From Corallium rubrum (taxonomy: Eukaryota; Cnidaria; Anthozoa; Scleralcyonacea; Coralliidae): a stretch of DNA of 64,000 nucleotides. The DNA lies in contig CAXIUP010000186.1 in assembly GCA_964035015.1 (NCBI GenBank), positions 62,001 through 126,000 on the forward strand, read 5' to 3'. Positions 31,785-41,489 of this stretch are shown piece by piece. The notes beneath the pieces are model-generated. The model did not search any database. It was not told the origin of the DNA and saw only the letters and a program-made list of their open reading frames with translations. The first letter of the stretch is position 1. Each line of letters starts with the position of its first letter. Position numbers and translations under genes: made by a program.

Positions 31785-32633
31785 GTATTTAATACAAATA
31801 ATGGTGAATATCCATCCATCAATGTATTTCATAACATGCCAATGCATCTTTGAACAGATTTGGCAACCAGAAAAAATTATCGGATGAAGTTGAGCATGAT
31901 AGCTTGTGTTATCAACGCCGAAGTGTTATCTGTCGAAGTGTTATCTGTCGAAGTCCAAGGCTGAGGCAGATAATACCAACCGAGGCTTGATAACACAAGC
32001 TATCATGCAAAAACCGAATTCAATAATTGTTTTATTATACAATTATAAATATAGAAGCCTTTAGAAAGTCTTTTACAAAGTTAAACAAAAATGTTATATT
32101 CATACCGTCTTCAGTTCGAGGTTCGCTTCCTTTTTTCTCTTTCAAATACAATTTTCTCTTTCAAATACTGCTTTAAACTCTAACAGCTGTATGTGTAGCT
32201 CGCTTGGTTTTTCTTTGTGACTTTGGCGTCAACAAAACGTACCAAATTCGCCGAATTAATCCGCTTCTGATCTTCACTCCTGAGGACGGCCACCATGTTT
32301 GTTTTGTTCAAACCTCAGACAATTTTCAATGTCGTGTAGGTGGCAAGACATTGACAATTGTCTGTAGGTCATTAACCAATCAGAATCAAGATTGCACCAA
32401 TATTGTAATACTCATTAATGGGCTCTTCTTGGGTTGAACAGTATGTCTGTCTATGTCACTTTTTAACCCATTAACTGGCAATGAGCCCAAATCCACCTAC
32501 TTCAGTATTTTACTGTCTAATACCAGATGATTTTACTCATCAGTGGAAGAGTACTGCCAGTTAATGGGTTAAGTTCTAAGGGATGCCAGAAAGGATAAGT
32601 TGTTAAATTGACCTCAATTTTTTATGTTTCAAG
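31785..32633. other. Intron 2 of transposase, with small repeats
   Basis: Contains an inverted pair GATAGCTTGTGTTATCAA (31897 and 31980-32005), tandem CGAAGTGTTATCTGT units, and a 102-bp TTAA-flanked MITE at 32467-32568. No coding sequence seen. Confidence 0.6.
32467..32568. mobile_element. 102-bp MITE with TTAA duplication
   Basis: Inverted ends CCCATTAACTGGCA are flanked by TTAA at 32463-32466 and 32569-32572. A tiny non-autonomous element, piggyBac- or Kolobok-type by duplication. Confidence 0.82.
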
Positions 32634-33743
32634 AATGCTTCTATCTTTTGTTATGATACCATTGGTTCAGAAAGAACTGGATATTTTTCGAAAGACTGTG
32701 TGGAACACTCACAGAATAAGAGTACAAAAGGATGTAGTTTTACCTAGTGGGGTACCTAATCACATATATAGCTTCCCGGATGAGTATGATCTGGAAGAAT
32801 GTGGTATGTCATAATATGTTTGTCAATTCATTTTTGCATTCATGTCATTGTTCTCATATTATATGCATTTTTTGTTAGTCATTAATTATAGCTGGCATGC
32901 CTTTACAGCCAACTTCAACTTAATGGACAAGCGTTGATTAACACCATCTTATTTGCTAAATATAGCGACCTAAATTTGTGTTTTTCCATTGCCAGTTGTA
33001 ATAAGAAAGATGGTATGAGAAATTGACTGCACCCACTGTAAAAGGTCTACAGTTAGTCTATTTAATTCATTAGTTTTTTTGCCAACTCTATCTTGAGTTC
33101 ACTAGCAAATCTACATAATTTATTGTAGAGCTGCTAATGAATTCAAAATAACAATTATAGCAATAAAGCATGAAAATACATTAGGGTAGACATCAATATA
33201 GGAAGGTCTAATTTGCATCAGTTTAAATACAGGGTATTTATAACCCTACTGGACAGTTGGAGGCGCAACCAGTTCGAGACCATTTATAGGGAATGCTCAT
33301 CCAAAGAGCACACATGAGCATTCTCTAACCTCTGCGTTTTGATGCTCTATTTTACAGGCCTTAAAATAACTGAAGAACAGTTGAAGGAGGCAGCTACCCA
33401 TTCTGGAGTTTTGACAATATCAGACGACTATTTAGAACCAAATGTTAGAGCTGAATGTGAAAGGCTGATACCTGACCATAACACTATCAAACCACATGAA
33501 TGCAGAACTGCGTACTTATATTTGAAACATCATTATAACAGTTAACTTTAATATTTTATTATAGTGTAGATATTCATAGTCAATGTTACTACATTAACTA
33601 GTGCCAGTTGCTGAAATTGTTCACTTACAGTTTTTAACAAAAGAATATTAACCAAAAAAGTGAATTGATGCATTGAATAATACAGTATTAGTACTCAATT
33701 GCATAAATTTAACAAAACACAATATTTGTTGAACTTATAATTT

Positions 33744-35306
33744 TTAAAAAAAACACTCAATAGCTACTGTGGACAAATTTCCTGTACAGAACTGGTAATT
33801 ATCATCTACTAGTTGCTCAGATGCAATTTCCGGATCATATAAGGTATATCCAGACCCTTGAATATCCAACACAAGCTTTCTTTCTGACTTCTCATATGTG
33901 TAATGAGAAAAGGCCTCTGCTTTATCAGCAATAATGTTATCCTTTTCACGTCTATCACCAGTGTTGTTTAAGTATTTTACAAATTCACCACTGATAAATT
34001 CCTCCAATGTGACAACTTCACCTGTGCCCATTTTTCCCATGAACACTTTGTTGAATTCAAAGACTTCACCAAACTCTAGCAAATTCTCTTTCTTCACCTT
34101 CTCCTTCAGCTGACTAGCAAGATTCCTAGCAAGATAATGCATCTGGACAGATTTTTGTGCATGTGCATCTTCAGTTTGATTCATTTCTTGAAGTATCTTC
34201 TTGGTATGATCTGTGTATTTCTTGACAACCCATGTTACATCTTTAAATCCCTCGGTGATACTGGTGGCTTTGAAGGCCTCACGAAAACCACCACTTGCAA
34301 ATGGTTTATCAGACACCATGAACTCTGCCTCACATGGAATCAATGACCACTCCATACAATTCAAGTCAAATTTGTATATTTTGATGGTCACAGATTTCTT
34401 ATCTAATTTTGCTCCAAGTTTTACCATGTCCTTGATCGACAAACTCTTTGGGTAGAATGATTGGAGTTTTTTGTCTGGTTCTTTAACTGGGCTTGGTGCA
34501 GAAGGCTTCTCTATACGGGGCTTTTTTACTCTGTTTTCCTACAAGAGAACATCAAATGTTAACATCAAATGGGTACCAGGCATTTGCAGCATATTTCCAA
34601 AGTCATGCGTATGTAATTATATTATTGAGAAAAAATTATTTTGAGACATATGGTGGTGGTGGTGGTGGTGGTGGTGGTGGTGGTGGTGGTGGTGGTGGTG
34701 GTGGTGGTGGTGGGTTAGCAAGGAATCTGCAATTGCAAAATAAACAAGCTGACTTTTCTGGCTAAAATAGGCATTGATTGGTCCATAATGGGTGGTGGTG
34801 GTGGGTGGTGGTGGTGGGTGGTGGTGGTGGGTGGTGGTGGTGGGTGGTGGTGGTGGGTGGTGGTGGTGTGTGTGTAGGGGGGGTGTGCTAAAGCAATAGC
34901 GGGCCGAAATCTATTAATGCCAACCCATAACTCCCAATTTAGATCTGGTGATCAAGTACTCTGGTGGGTGGAAGGTGGGAGGGGTAAGGGGTACTTGTAT
35001 AAAGCCCTCATTTCCCCCACATTATAACCCCTAGATCAGCACAAGTCAACATAAAAATACATGTATAAGTGAATGATATATGTCACAATGACTCACATCA
35101 CTTGAGTCCAGGTCTACCACATCCTCTGTTTTCTCTCCCTTTGTAAATCTACGATTGTATTTTTGCTGTTTCCCGCTAACATCAGCACTTATTCTCTGGA
35201 CTACTACTTCATCTTTACCACCATCTTTATTGTCCCCTTTACCGCCCTTTCCTTTTGCGGCTCTTTTCTGTTTTTGTTTGTTTGCAAATTGTCGCCATTC
35301 AGCCAT
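33744..35306 (-). CDS. Transposon-encoded alpha-kinase
   Basis: Exon 1 (35306-35097) ends at GTGAGT. Exon 2 (34538-33744) follows a TTGTAG acceptor in phase 0, giving 334 residues with no stop. Residues 1-70 are rich in Lys/Gly and basic; after that, exon 2 holds an alpha-kinase (MHCK/eEF2K-type) domain. Motifs are the glycine loop FASGGFREAFKA, the ATP-binding lysine region VTWVVKKYTD, VTLEEFISGEFVKYLNNTG, AFSHYTYEKSERKLVLDIQG, YDPEIAS, and FCTGNLSTVAIECFF near the end. The protein stops before the usual zinc-binding CxxxC tail, so either the domain is short or a last exon is missed. Alpha-kinases phosphorylate Ser/Thr. The gene reads inward from the right inverted repeat toward the transposase. 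The intron contains a (TGG)n tract. I see no frameshift. Confidence 0.85.
34651..34870. repeat. (TGG)n minisatellites in kinase intron
   Basis: (GGT)n at 34651-34712, and GGTGGTGGTGGGT units at 34791-34868, separated by about 80 bp. Poly-Gly ORFs here are artefacts. Confidence 0.97.
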
Positions 35307-35372
35307 GTTATTTTATTCACAACGAAGACGAAGCACGTGGCGCCATATGCCCGCACCTAGCCTGCGAACGGG

Positions 35373-35664
35373 TGCAGGAATTTTAATGAGGTCGCAGTGA
35401 ATTATGGTAGTGGCAGCCCTCGGCCATGGGCAAATTAACTTTTACTTTAATTTTCATTGCAATTGCATATTAAATTTAAGTCGATGTGTATTTACGATGG
35501 TAATTTACTTTGTATTTCATTTTAGTTTATTTTTAATTTTAAAATTAAAATAAATTTACTTTGTATTTCATTTTAGTTTATTTTTAATTTTTATTTTACT
35601 TTTAAAATTAAAATAATTTTGAAAAAAACAACAAAAACGACAGTGGCAATGCTCGGCCACCATA
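35373..35664 (-). repeat. IS3-like TIR, right
   Basis: Inverted match to 30483-30816. The kinase ATG (35306) lies 67 bp inside its inner end, so it probably supplies the promoter. Confidence 0.93.
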
Positions 35665-35674
35665 CACCACGAGA

Positions 35675-35965
35675 AGATAAAATTCATATCTTCAAGCCAC
35701 TGTGTAATGTTCGTTTTATTACAACATGAAAAATCTTCACTTCAGTTAATCACGCGATCGATAACTTCACTAGTGAGGATATTGAAAATATCTCGCTATA
35801 GATTTCCCAGTATCTTACTCACTTCCAAATATTTATTATATGGAAATGTGTGAGATATTGGGAAATATACAGTGAGATATTTTTGATATCCTCGCTAGTG
35901 AAGATATCGATGATGACGGTGGCTTGAAGATATGAATTTTATCTTCTCATGGTAAAAACAATATT
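35675..35965. repeat. Foldback element, about 290 bp
   Basis: AGATAAAATTCATATCTTCAAGCCAC and its inverted copy at 35925-35965 enclose a second inverted pair (ATAACTTCACTAGTGAGGAT and the matching segment near 35890). It belongs to the same family as the arms at 30381 and 38991. Confidence 0.8.
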
Positions 35966-36019
35966 TTACTCATAATAAAAGCAAATAAAATGTTCACTGA
36001 CCAGAATAATTTATTGAAA

Positions 36020-36052
36020 CGAGCTTTCGGCTACCAGACTGTAGCCTTCAAC
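36020..36052 (-). ncRNA. Decayed hammerhead-like motif
   Basis: On the minus strand CCGTTGA replaces CTGATGA, followed by GGCTAC/GTAGCC (6-bp stem) and GAAAGCTC. Two core bases deviate from the conserved C-U-G-A, so cleavage is unlikely. An inverted partner lies near 38870-38902. Confidence 0.4.
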
Positions 36053-36082
36053 GGGTATGAGATTAATGGAAACAATTTAACA

Positions 36083-36360
36083 TATAAATGATATTGGGCA
36101 TTTCACTCGATTACATAGCATGTTCTAAGGATTTAGGGTGAAGGAAAATTCGAGTGTGGAATGTATACATTTAAAGACCAAACCGGGAGCAGTTGCGAAA
36201 AATGCAACTACACAGGCCCTCCGGCAGGAATTGAACCCACGACCTTGCGATTCTAGTGCAATGCTCTGACCACTGAGCCACGGAGGCCGTTGCCGAGAGC
36301 TTGATCGCGAGTTCTGTATATATAATAAGGTGGTAATGCGAGGAGAGAATTGGGTATATT
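36083..36360 (-). repeat. tRNA-derived SINE, copy 1
   Basis: The minus strand of 36215-36288 reads as a tRNA-like body: A box TGGCTCAGTGG, B box GGTTCAATTCC, and complementary ends CCTCCG/CGGAGG. A non-tRNA body follows with GAAGGAAAATTCGAGTGTGG. An RNA polymerase III promoter is therefore likely. The anticodon loop is irregular, so it is not a functional tRNA gene. Confidence 0.82.
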
Positions 36361-36474
36361 CCCCGAGCCCGGGTGGAGGGCCGAAGGCCCGGAGCCCGGT
36401 GAGGGTGCTAATCTCGACATGCGTGGAGTCCACTTTACACGCGTGTAGAAAAAGCGAGGGAGACGAAATCTGGG

Positions 36475-36515
<41 letters not shown>

Positions 36516-37449
36516 GTTTGGTACGACGTCACGCGGTAAGAATAGTTGGACACTGGTGACTAGCGACGAAGAAAACTATGAACTCCTCAAACAAATAGTA
36601 TTTTGCTTTCGTTTATTTAAACGAACCGAAATGGAGCACGAAGAAAAGAAGGATACAAACAACCCGTTTAATATATCGTGAAGAGAAACCAGAGAACTTG
36701 AAGAAACCAAACGCCGTATGGTAAACAAAAACACGATCTGCAGTCACTCACTCCGTGGTCAAATACAACGGTAGGATTCTTATTATATTTTTCAAGTTTT
36801 CGTTTAACCTAAACAATATACAGCTTCACGTTTTCGTGCTTTCCCTTTGCTCGTCCAAACCATAAATCAGCTTAACTAAAGCTAACTCAAAACACTAACT
36901 TTATAAGCTTATGTAGACGTGATGTTCTTCATTGGCATTACTTCATTACTTTTATTATTAAATACTCATCATTCATGGCCATGGGCTTTGGCGATTTCTT
37001 TGGCTGTATTTCCAATTTCGACTGAAACGTTGTCTGTTTAATCCTACTTTCAAGAATCCGATTCTACCGAATTGTTTTTATCTTGGACTCTATTATAAAT
37101 GTAATTTTTGAGCTGTTGACTTTTAATTCTGTCTTTGCAAAAGATGTATACATAGGGAAGCCATTTAAAGCTTGTTAAAAATAATCCCTCAAAAAAGGAA
37201 CCTCATAAAAACATATTTTGTACAACCAGAATTTAATAATGAAATCTAAGTTTTGCTTTGATATGTTCATCTTATCCATAAATTATAGAATGAGCTTGAG
37301 GATTATCATTTGTTTTTATATCTGTTTGTTTTTATATTGGCTGTAATTATCAGGTGTGCTTATCTTAATCAGGGTGGGTGGGTGGGGGGTGTTTCAAGAA
37401 AGCATTTAATAAAAGCGGGCGAGGGGTTGTTGCATTCATGTATTTCTAG
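36361..37449. other. Unassigned DNA between SINE copies
   Basis: Contains a GC-rich stretch (GAGCCCGGGTGGAGGGCC near 36365), a short (AT)n at 36484-36510 and otherwise AT-rich sequence. No gene was seen. Confidence 0.5.
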
Positions 37450-37726
37450 TATAAATGATATTGGGCATTTCACTCGATTACATAGCATGTTCTAAGGATT
37501 TAGGGTGAAGGAAAATTCGAGTGTGGAATATATACATTTTAAGACCAAACCGGGAGCAGTTGCGAAAAATGCAACTACACAGGCCCTCCGGCAGGAATTG
37601 AACCCACGACCTTGCGATTCTAGTGCAATGCTCTGACCACTGAGCCACGGAGGCCGTTGCCGAGAGCTTGATCGCGAGTTCTGTATATATAATGTGGTAA
37701 TGCCAGGAGAGAATTGGGTATATTAT
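37450..37726 (-). repeat. tRNA-derived SINE, copy 2
   Basis: Near-identical to copy 1; tRNA-like part at 37582-37655 on the minus strand with the same A and B boxes. Confidence 0.82.
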
Positions 37727-38075
37727 AAATGATATTGGGCATTTCACTCGATTACATAGCATGTTCTAAGGATTTAGGGTGAAGGAAAATTCGAGTGTGG
37801 AATGTATACATTTAAAGACCAAACCGGGAGCAGTTGCGAAAAATGCAACTACACAGGCCCTCCGGCAGGAATTGAACCCACGACCTTGCGATTCTAGTGC
37901 AATGCTCTGAGCACTGGGCCACGGAGGCCGTTGCCGAGAGCTTGATCGCGAGTTCTGTATATATAGTAAGGTGGTAATGCCAGGAGAGAATTGGGTATAT
38001 TATAAATGATATTGGGCATTTCACTCGATTACATAGCATGTTCTAAGGATTTAGGGTGAAGGAAAATTCGAGTGT
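37727..38075 (-). repeat. tRNA-derived SINE, copy 3 and partial copy 4
   Basis: Copy 3 follows copy 2 head to tail with a period of about 277 bp; tRNA-like part at 37856-37929, with GCCCAGTGCTCAG replacing GCTCAGTGGTCAG near the A box. A partial fourth copy starts at 38003 and is followed by an inverted piece at 38081-38122. Confidence 0.8.
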
Positions 38076-38219
38076 ATATATTCCACACTCGAATTTTCCT
38101 TCACCCTAAATCCTTAGAACACTTTAACATATATATTTACAATCGGAAGCTATAATTAAGTTATGACGTGTGTGTGGTATGTGTTTGCGAAGAGCGTGTG
38201 TATATTAATTAGACGGCGT

Positions 38220-38597
38220 TTATTTCTTCGCGAGAAGAATGGCGTATTGCCCAGGAATCGGTTTAGAGTTATTGTCCGCTTCATTTGTCAAGGCGGTATG
38301 CCAAGACTCTAAAGTTTTTCTTCGAAAATTGCCCTTGTCGATAACTTTTCCATTTTCAAAATCAATCTTGTGGTCGTTTGTCCATGCGTGGTTGGCAATG
38401 TTTGAACCTTTCGTGTAGTTTTTCACGTTCCTGATATGCTCTTTCTTCCTTGTTGTAAAACTTCTCCCTGTTTCTCCGATGTAACTCCAGTTGCACTCTT
38501 TGCATGGTATCCTGTAGACGACATTTGGTTGTTCGTTAATCGGATGTCTGTATTTTTTTTTTAAAACATTGCCAACCACGCATGGACAAACGACCAC
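38220..38597 (-). pseudogene. GIY-YIG endonuclease fragment of Penelope-like element
   Basis: VVYRIPCKECNWSYIGETGR...TTRKKEHIRN is the GIY-YIG core, followed by NHAWTNDHKIDFENG and a C-terminal tail ending AILLAKK. The first 17 residues of the frame come from antisense of the inverted arm. The reverse-transcriptase part is absent. Confidence 0.9.
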
Positions 38598-39073
38598 AAG
38601 ATTGATTTTGAAAATGGAAAAGTTATCGACAAGGGCAATTTTCGAAGAAAAACTTTAGAGTCTTGGCATACCGTCTTGACAAATGAAGCGGACAATAACT
38701 CTAAAACCGATTCCTGGGCAATACGCCATTCTTCTCGCGAAGAAATAAACGCCGTCTAATTAATATACACACGCTCTTCGCAAACACATACCACACACAC
38801 GTCATAACTAATTATAGCTTCCGATTGTAAATATATATGTTAAATTGTTTCCATTAATCTCATACCCGTTGAAGGCTACAGTCTGGTAGCCGAAAGCTCG
38901 TTTCAATAAATTATTCTGGTCAGTGAACATTTTATTTGCTTTTATTATGAATCATCCTGACCACGTTTCTTCCATTTTTTCGAATAATTTACTCATTCGC
39001 TTCGCTCATTCGTAAAATATTGCTTCCACCAGTCGAAGATAAAATTCATATATTCACACCGCCATGTAATATC

Positions 39074-40254
39074 ATATATATATATATATATACTCTTTAA
39101 ATCTTGGCCTGAGTTTTCCCATAATCACAACTTGGATATCTTGAAAAGCAAGACCCTAAAACCTTGTAACATACGTATTTTTGGCCTAAAAAGCTTAAAA
39201 TTCCAAAGGTCAAATAAACACCATACTGTAAATACATTCAGTTAATGAGATCATATATAGGGTGCCAGTGTCAGAGGTTTTACTTTTCATGACATCACAA
39301 AATGCTATATTCATATCATAAATACGCATGGGAGTACCTACAGTATAATTATAGTAATAAAAATAGCATAGAACAAGCAACATACTTACAAATAAATCAA
39401 ATCAACACTTTCTACTTTGGCGACACTGTAGCCCACAGACCTCTAGCTGTCTCTGTTTAATACTGTAATAACAGGGGGGAAAATATACCCTATGAATAAC
39501 CGTAAACCGAAATACAGGTTTAAAACACATAATAAGATACTAAAGAAAGAATTTATTATAAAACTATGAAGGGATGGCATATTCACTTTAAAATATCCAA
39601 GGATTCCTTCAGGTTTACGTCTTACTACTCTAAACACGAAGAAAATACGTGTATCAGCCTCTACAGATCACTATGGGGTCACAAGAAAAAAATAACCTTT
39701 CTATGAACCACAAAAAAATTAACGACTTATTTACGTGCCAATATATTAGTCGATACAGAAGTATACAGATCGCTGAAACGTTAAAAAAATACCCTTCACT
39801 TCAAATGATTATAATCTAATCCATGGGAACTAACCACTGATACTACAATACTAAAGAATAAAATGGTTTGAAAACTATTAAAGGATGATCACTTACGGAC
39901 AAATAATTCAAAGATCAAGATGCCTTGAAGTTGAAACAAACCACGCTGGGAAAACAAGAGAAAAAATATATTTATTCAAACGTAAACGGGAAAATACAAG
40001 CGACAAGCCAAAACTTAGATACTAAACAATTAATTATTCTTAATATTATGAATGGATGGGATCACTTACCCACAAATAATCCAAGGAGTTTAACAGAATG
40101 CGCTTCGACTATCAAAAGACTTCGGAACAGCTATCTGACTAAACAACGATGGACTGAATAATAATGTAATATGCGCATGACCAAAATCACCGCTGACCCG
40201 TACTCAGTCTGTCTATATCGATTTTAGGTCACTCTTCCACGTTTATCCAACGTC
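39074..40254. other. Right arm of CMC element, no gene seen
   Basis: AT-rich sequence with a short (AT)n at 39075-39092. A small ORF at 39925-40161 (78 codons) has no recognisable domain. The phrase GATCACTTACSSACAAATAAT occurs at 39888 and 40059, a weak direct repeat. Confidence 0.5.
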
Positions 40255-40529
40255 AGAATTCGACGTCGATGTTGGGTATACAGACTCGACCGCAATGCAG
40301 ATCCACTATATACAATCTACACGTTTTATTAACTATTTTTCTGACTGCAAAATCATGTTAATTTTAAAAAAAAAAAGTTTAAATCACACGTTGATAAAAC
40401 GTTGATCCAACGTCGGCGTTCGACGTCGAAATACACGACGTTGTACCAACGTTGAAATTAGGTTGGCCGACCTCGCGACGTGAATTCAACCAAAATACAA
40501 CGTTGAAACAACGTCGGATGCCCACTGGG
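40255..40529 (-). repeat. CMC right end with subterminal repeats
   Basis: Inverted counterpart of 18933-19130: CAACGTTG and GACGTCG motifs, ending in GCCCACTGGG at 40529. Confidence 0.88.
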
Positions 40530-41489
40530 AATATTCTATGTTTTTATTGTGCTACTTTATACGCTTTATTCACGTTTATAAGTGGAATGAGGTTTTTAAA
40601 GAACAAGGCAATATAATGTTTTTATTGTGTTAGTTTATACGCTTCATTCACGTTTACAAGTGGAGTGAGGTTTTTGAAGAACAAGGCAATATTATAGGTT
40701 TGTATTGTCCCAGTTTATACCTTCATTCCCGTTTATAAGTGGGATGAGGTTTTTAAACAACGAGGGAATATGATAAGTTTTTATTGTGCCAGTTTCTAGA
40801 TTTTATTGGCGTTTATAAGTCGAATGAGGTTTTTACAGAATGAGGCAATATGATATCTTTTTATTGTCGTAGTTTATACGCTTTATTCACGTTTATAAGT
40901 GGAATGAGGTTTTTAAAGAACGAGGCAATATGATGTTTTTATTGTGTTACTTTATACGCTTCATTTACGTTTATAAGTGGAATGAGGTTTTTGAAGAACG
41001 AGGCAATATGATGTTTTTATTGTCCCAGTTTATCTGCTTTATTCCCGTTTATAAGTCCATTGAGGTTTTTAAAGAACGAGGCAATATTCTATCTTTTTAT
41101 TGTCGTAGTTTATACGTTTTTTTCGCGCTTATAAGTCGAATGAGGTTTTTCAAGAACAAGGCAAAATGATGTTTTTATTGTGCTAGTTTATACGCTTTAT
41201 TCACGTTTATAAGTCGAATGAGGTTTTTAAAGAACGAGGCAATATGATATGTTTTTATTGTGTTAGTTCATACGCTTCATTCACGTTTATAAGTGGAATG
41301 AGGTTTTTGAAGAACGATGCAATATTATAGGTTTGTATTGTCCCAGTTTATACCTTCATTCCCGTTTATAAGTGGAATGAGGTTTTTAAACAACGAGGGA
41401 ATATTCTATGTTTTTATTGTCCTAGTTTATACTGTTTTTTCGCGTTTATAAGTCGAATGAGGTTTTTAAAGAACAAGGCAATATGATAT
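40530..41489. repeat. 80-bp satellite array
   Basis: About twelve monomers. The first completes the monomer broken at 18932. The array is interrupted at 41489 by a LINE. Confidence 0.93.

Larger units (their letters stand above)
30837..33545 (+). pseudogene. IS3/integrase-like transposase, stop codon and altered catalytic residue
   Basis: Exons 30837-31595, 31675-31784, 32634-32803 and 33358-33545 join at GT-AG sites with matching phases (0,2,1), giving 408 codons. An N-terminal helix-turn-helix-like part (GYRAMHKKIRIEHGINVTRDK) resembles the HTH_21 region of IS3-type transposases. The integrase core follows: GHDKLMGYQNSTFPLAIYG, Asp in RVDKGTETGV, and Glu in IERWWKELHERM at the start of exon 2. 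Two lesions are visible: an in-frame TGA at 31275-31277 where relatives have Trp, and His in FHGHDK where relatives have Asp. The relatives are recalled, not searched. The product would cut and insert the element; this copy cannot. Confidence 0.85.
30483..35664. mobile_element. IS3-like (IS3EU-type) TIR transposon encoding an alpha-kinase
   Basis: Inverted repeats starting TATGGTGGCCGAGCATTGCC (30483-30816 and 35373-35664) are flanked by the 6-bp duplication CACCAC (30477-30482 and 35665-35670). The 5.18-kb interior holds a plus-strand integrase-like transposase and a minus-strand alpha-kinase, each starting close to an inverted repeat and converging, with stop codons 198 bp apart. Long inverted repeats, 6-bp duplication and an IS3/integrase-type catalytic protein match the eukaryotic IS3EU group as I remember it; that name is inferred. 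The transposase has a stop codon; the kinase frame is intact. Confidence 0.85.
35982..38948 (-). mobile_element. Second Penelope-like element, tail with SINE cluster inside
   Basis: Outer arms ATAATAAAAGCAAATAAAAT (35982) and the inverted copy ending 38948 contain GAAACGAGCTTTCGGCTACC, a degenerate hammerhead-like tail. A GIY-YIG fragment (38220-38597) is present with an inverted partial copy at 38565-38760. The left tail is split from the rest by a tandem SINE cluster (36083-38122). No RT remains and no clear target duplication was found. Confidence 0.75.
18933..40529. mobile_element. Giant CMC (EnSpm/CACTA-like) transposon, 21.6 kb
   Basis: The ends are inverted: CCCAGTGGGCA at 18933 and its complement ending at 40529, each followed by subterminal copies of CAACGTTGTTTCAACGT. 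Left flank GAGGCAA and right flank AATATTCTATG rebuild an 80-bp satellite monomer with a 2-bp duplication (AA), so the whole 21.6 kb is one insertion. It encodes a transposase (25761-27670) and a second gene (21003-25608), both on the minus strand. A TA-flanked MITE, two Penelope-like elements, a SINE cluster and an IS3-like transposon are nested inside. CMC assignment rests on the transposase, the short duplication and the subterminal repeats. Confidence 0.83.

Noticed and set aside
34493-34765. ORF with poly-glycine
   Set aside because: Translation of the (TGG)n tract in the kinase intron.
36215-37929. Functional tRNA genes
   Set aside because: A and B boxes are present, but the anticodon loop is irregular and the tRNA-like part is followed by a conserved non-tRNA tail in every copy, as in a SINE.
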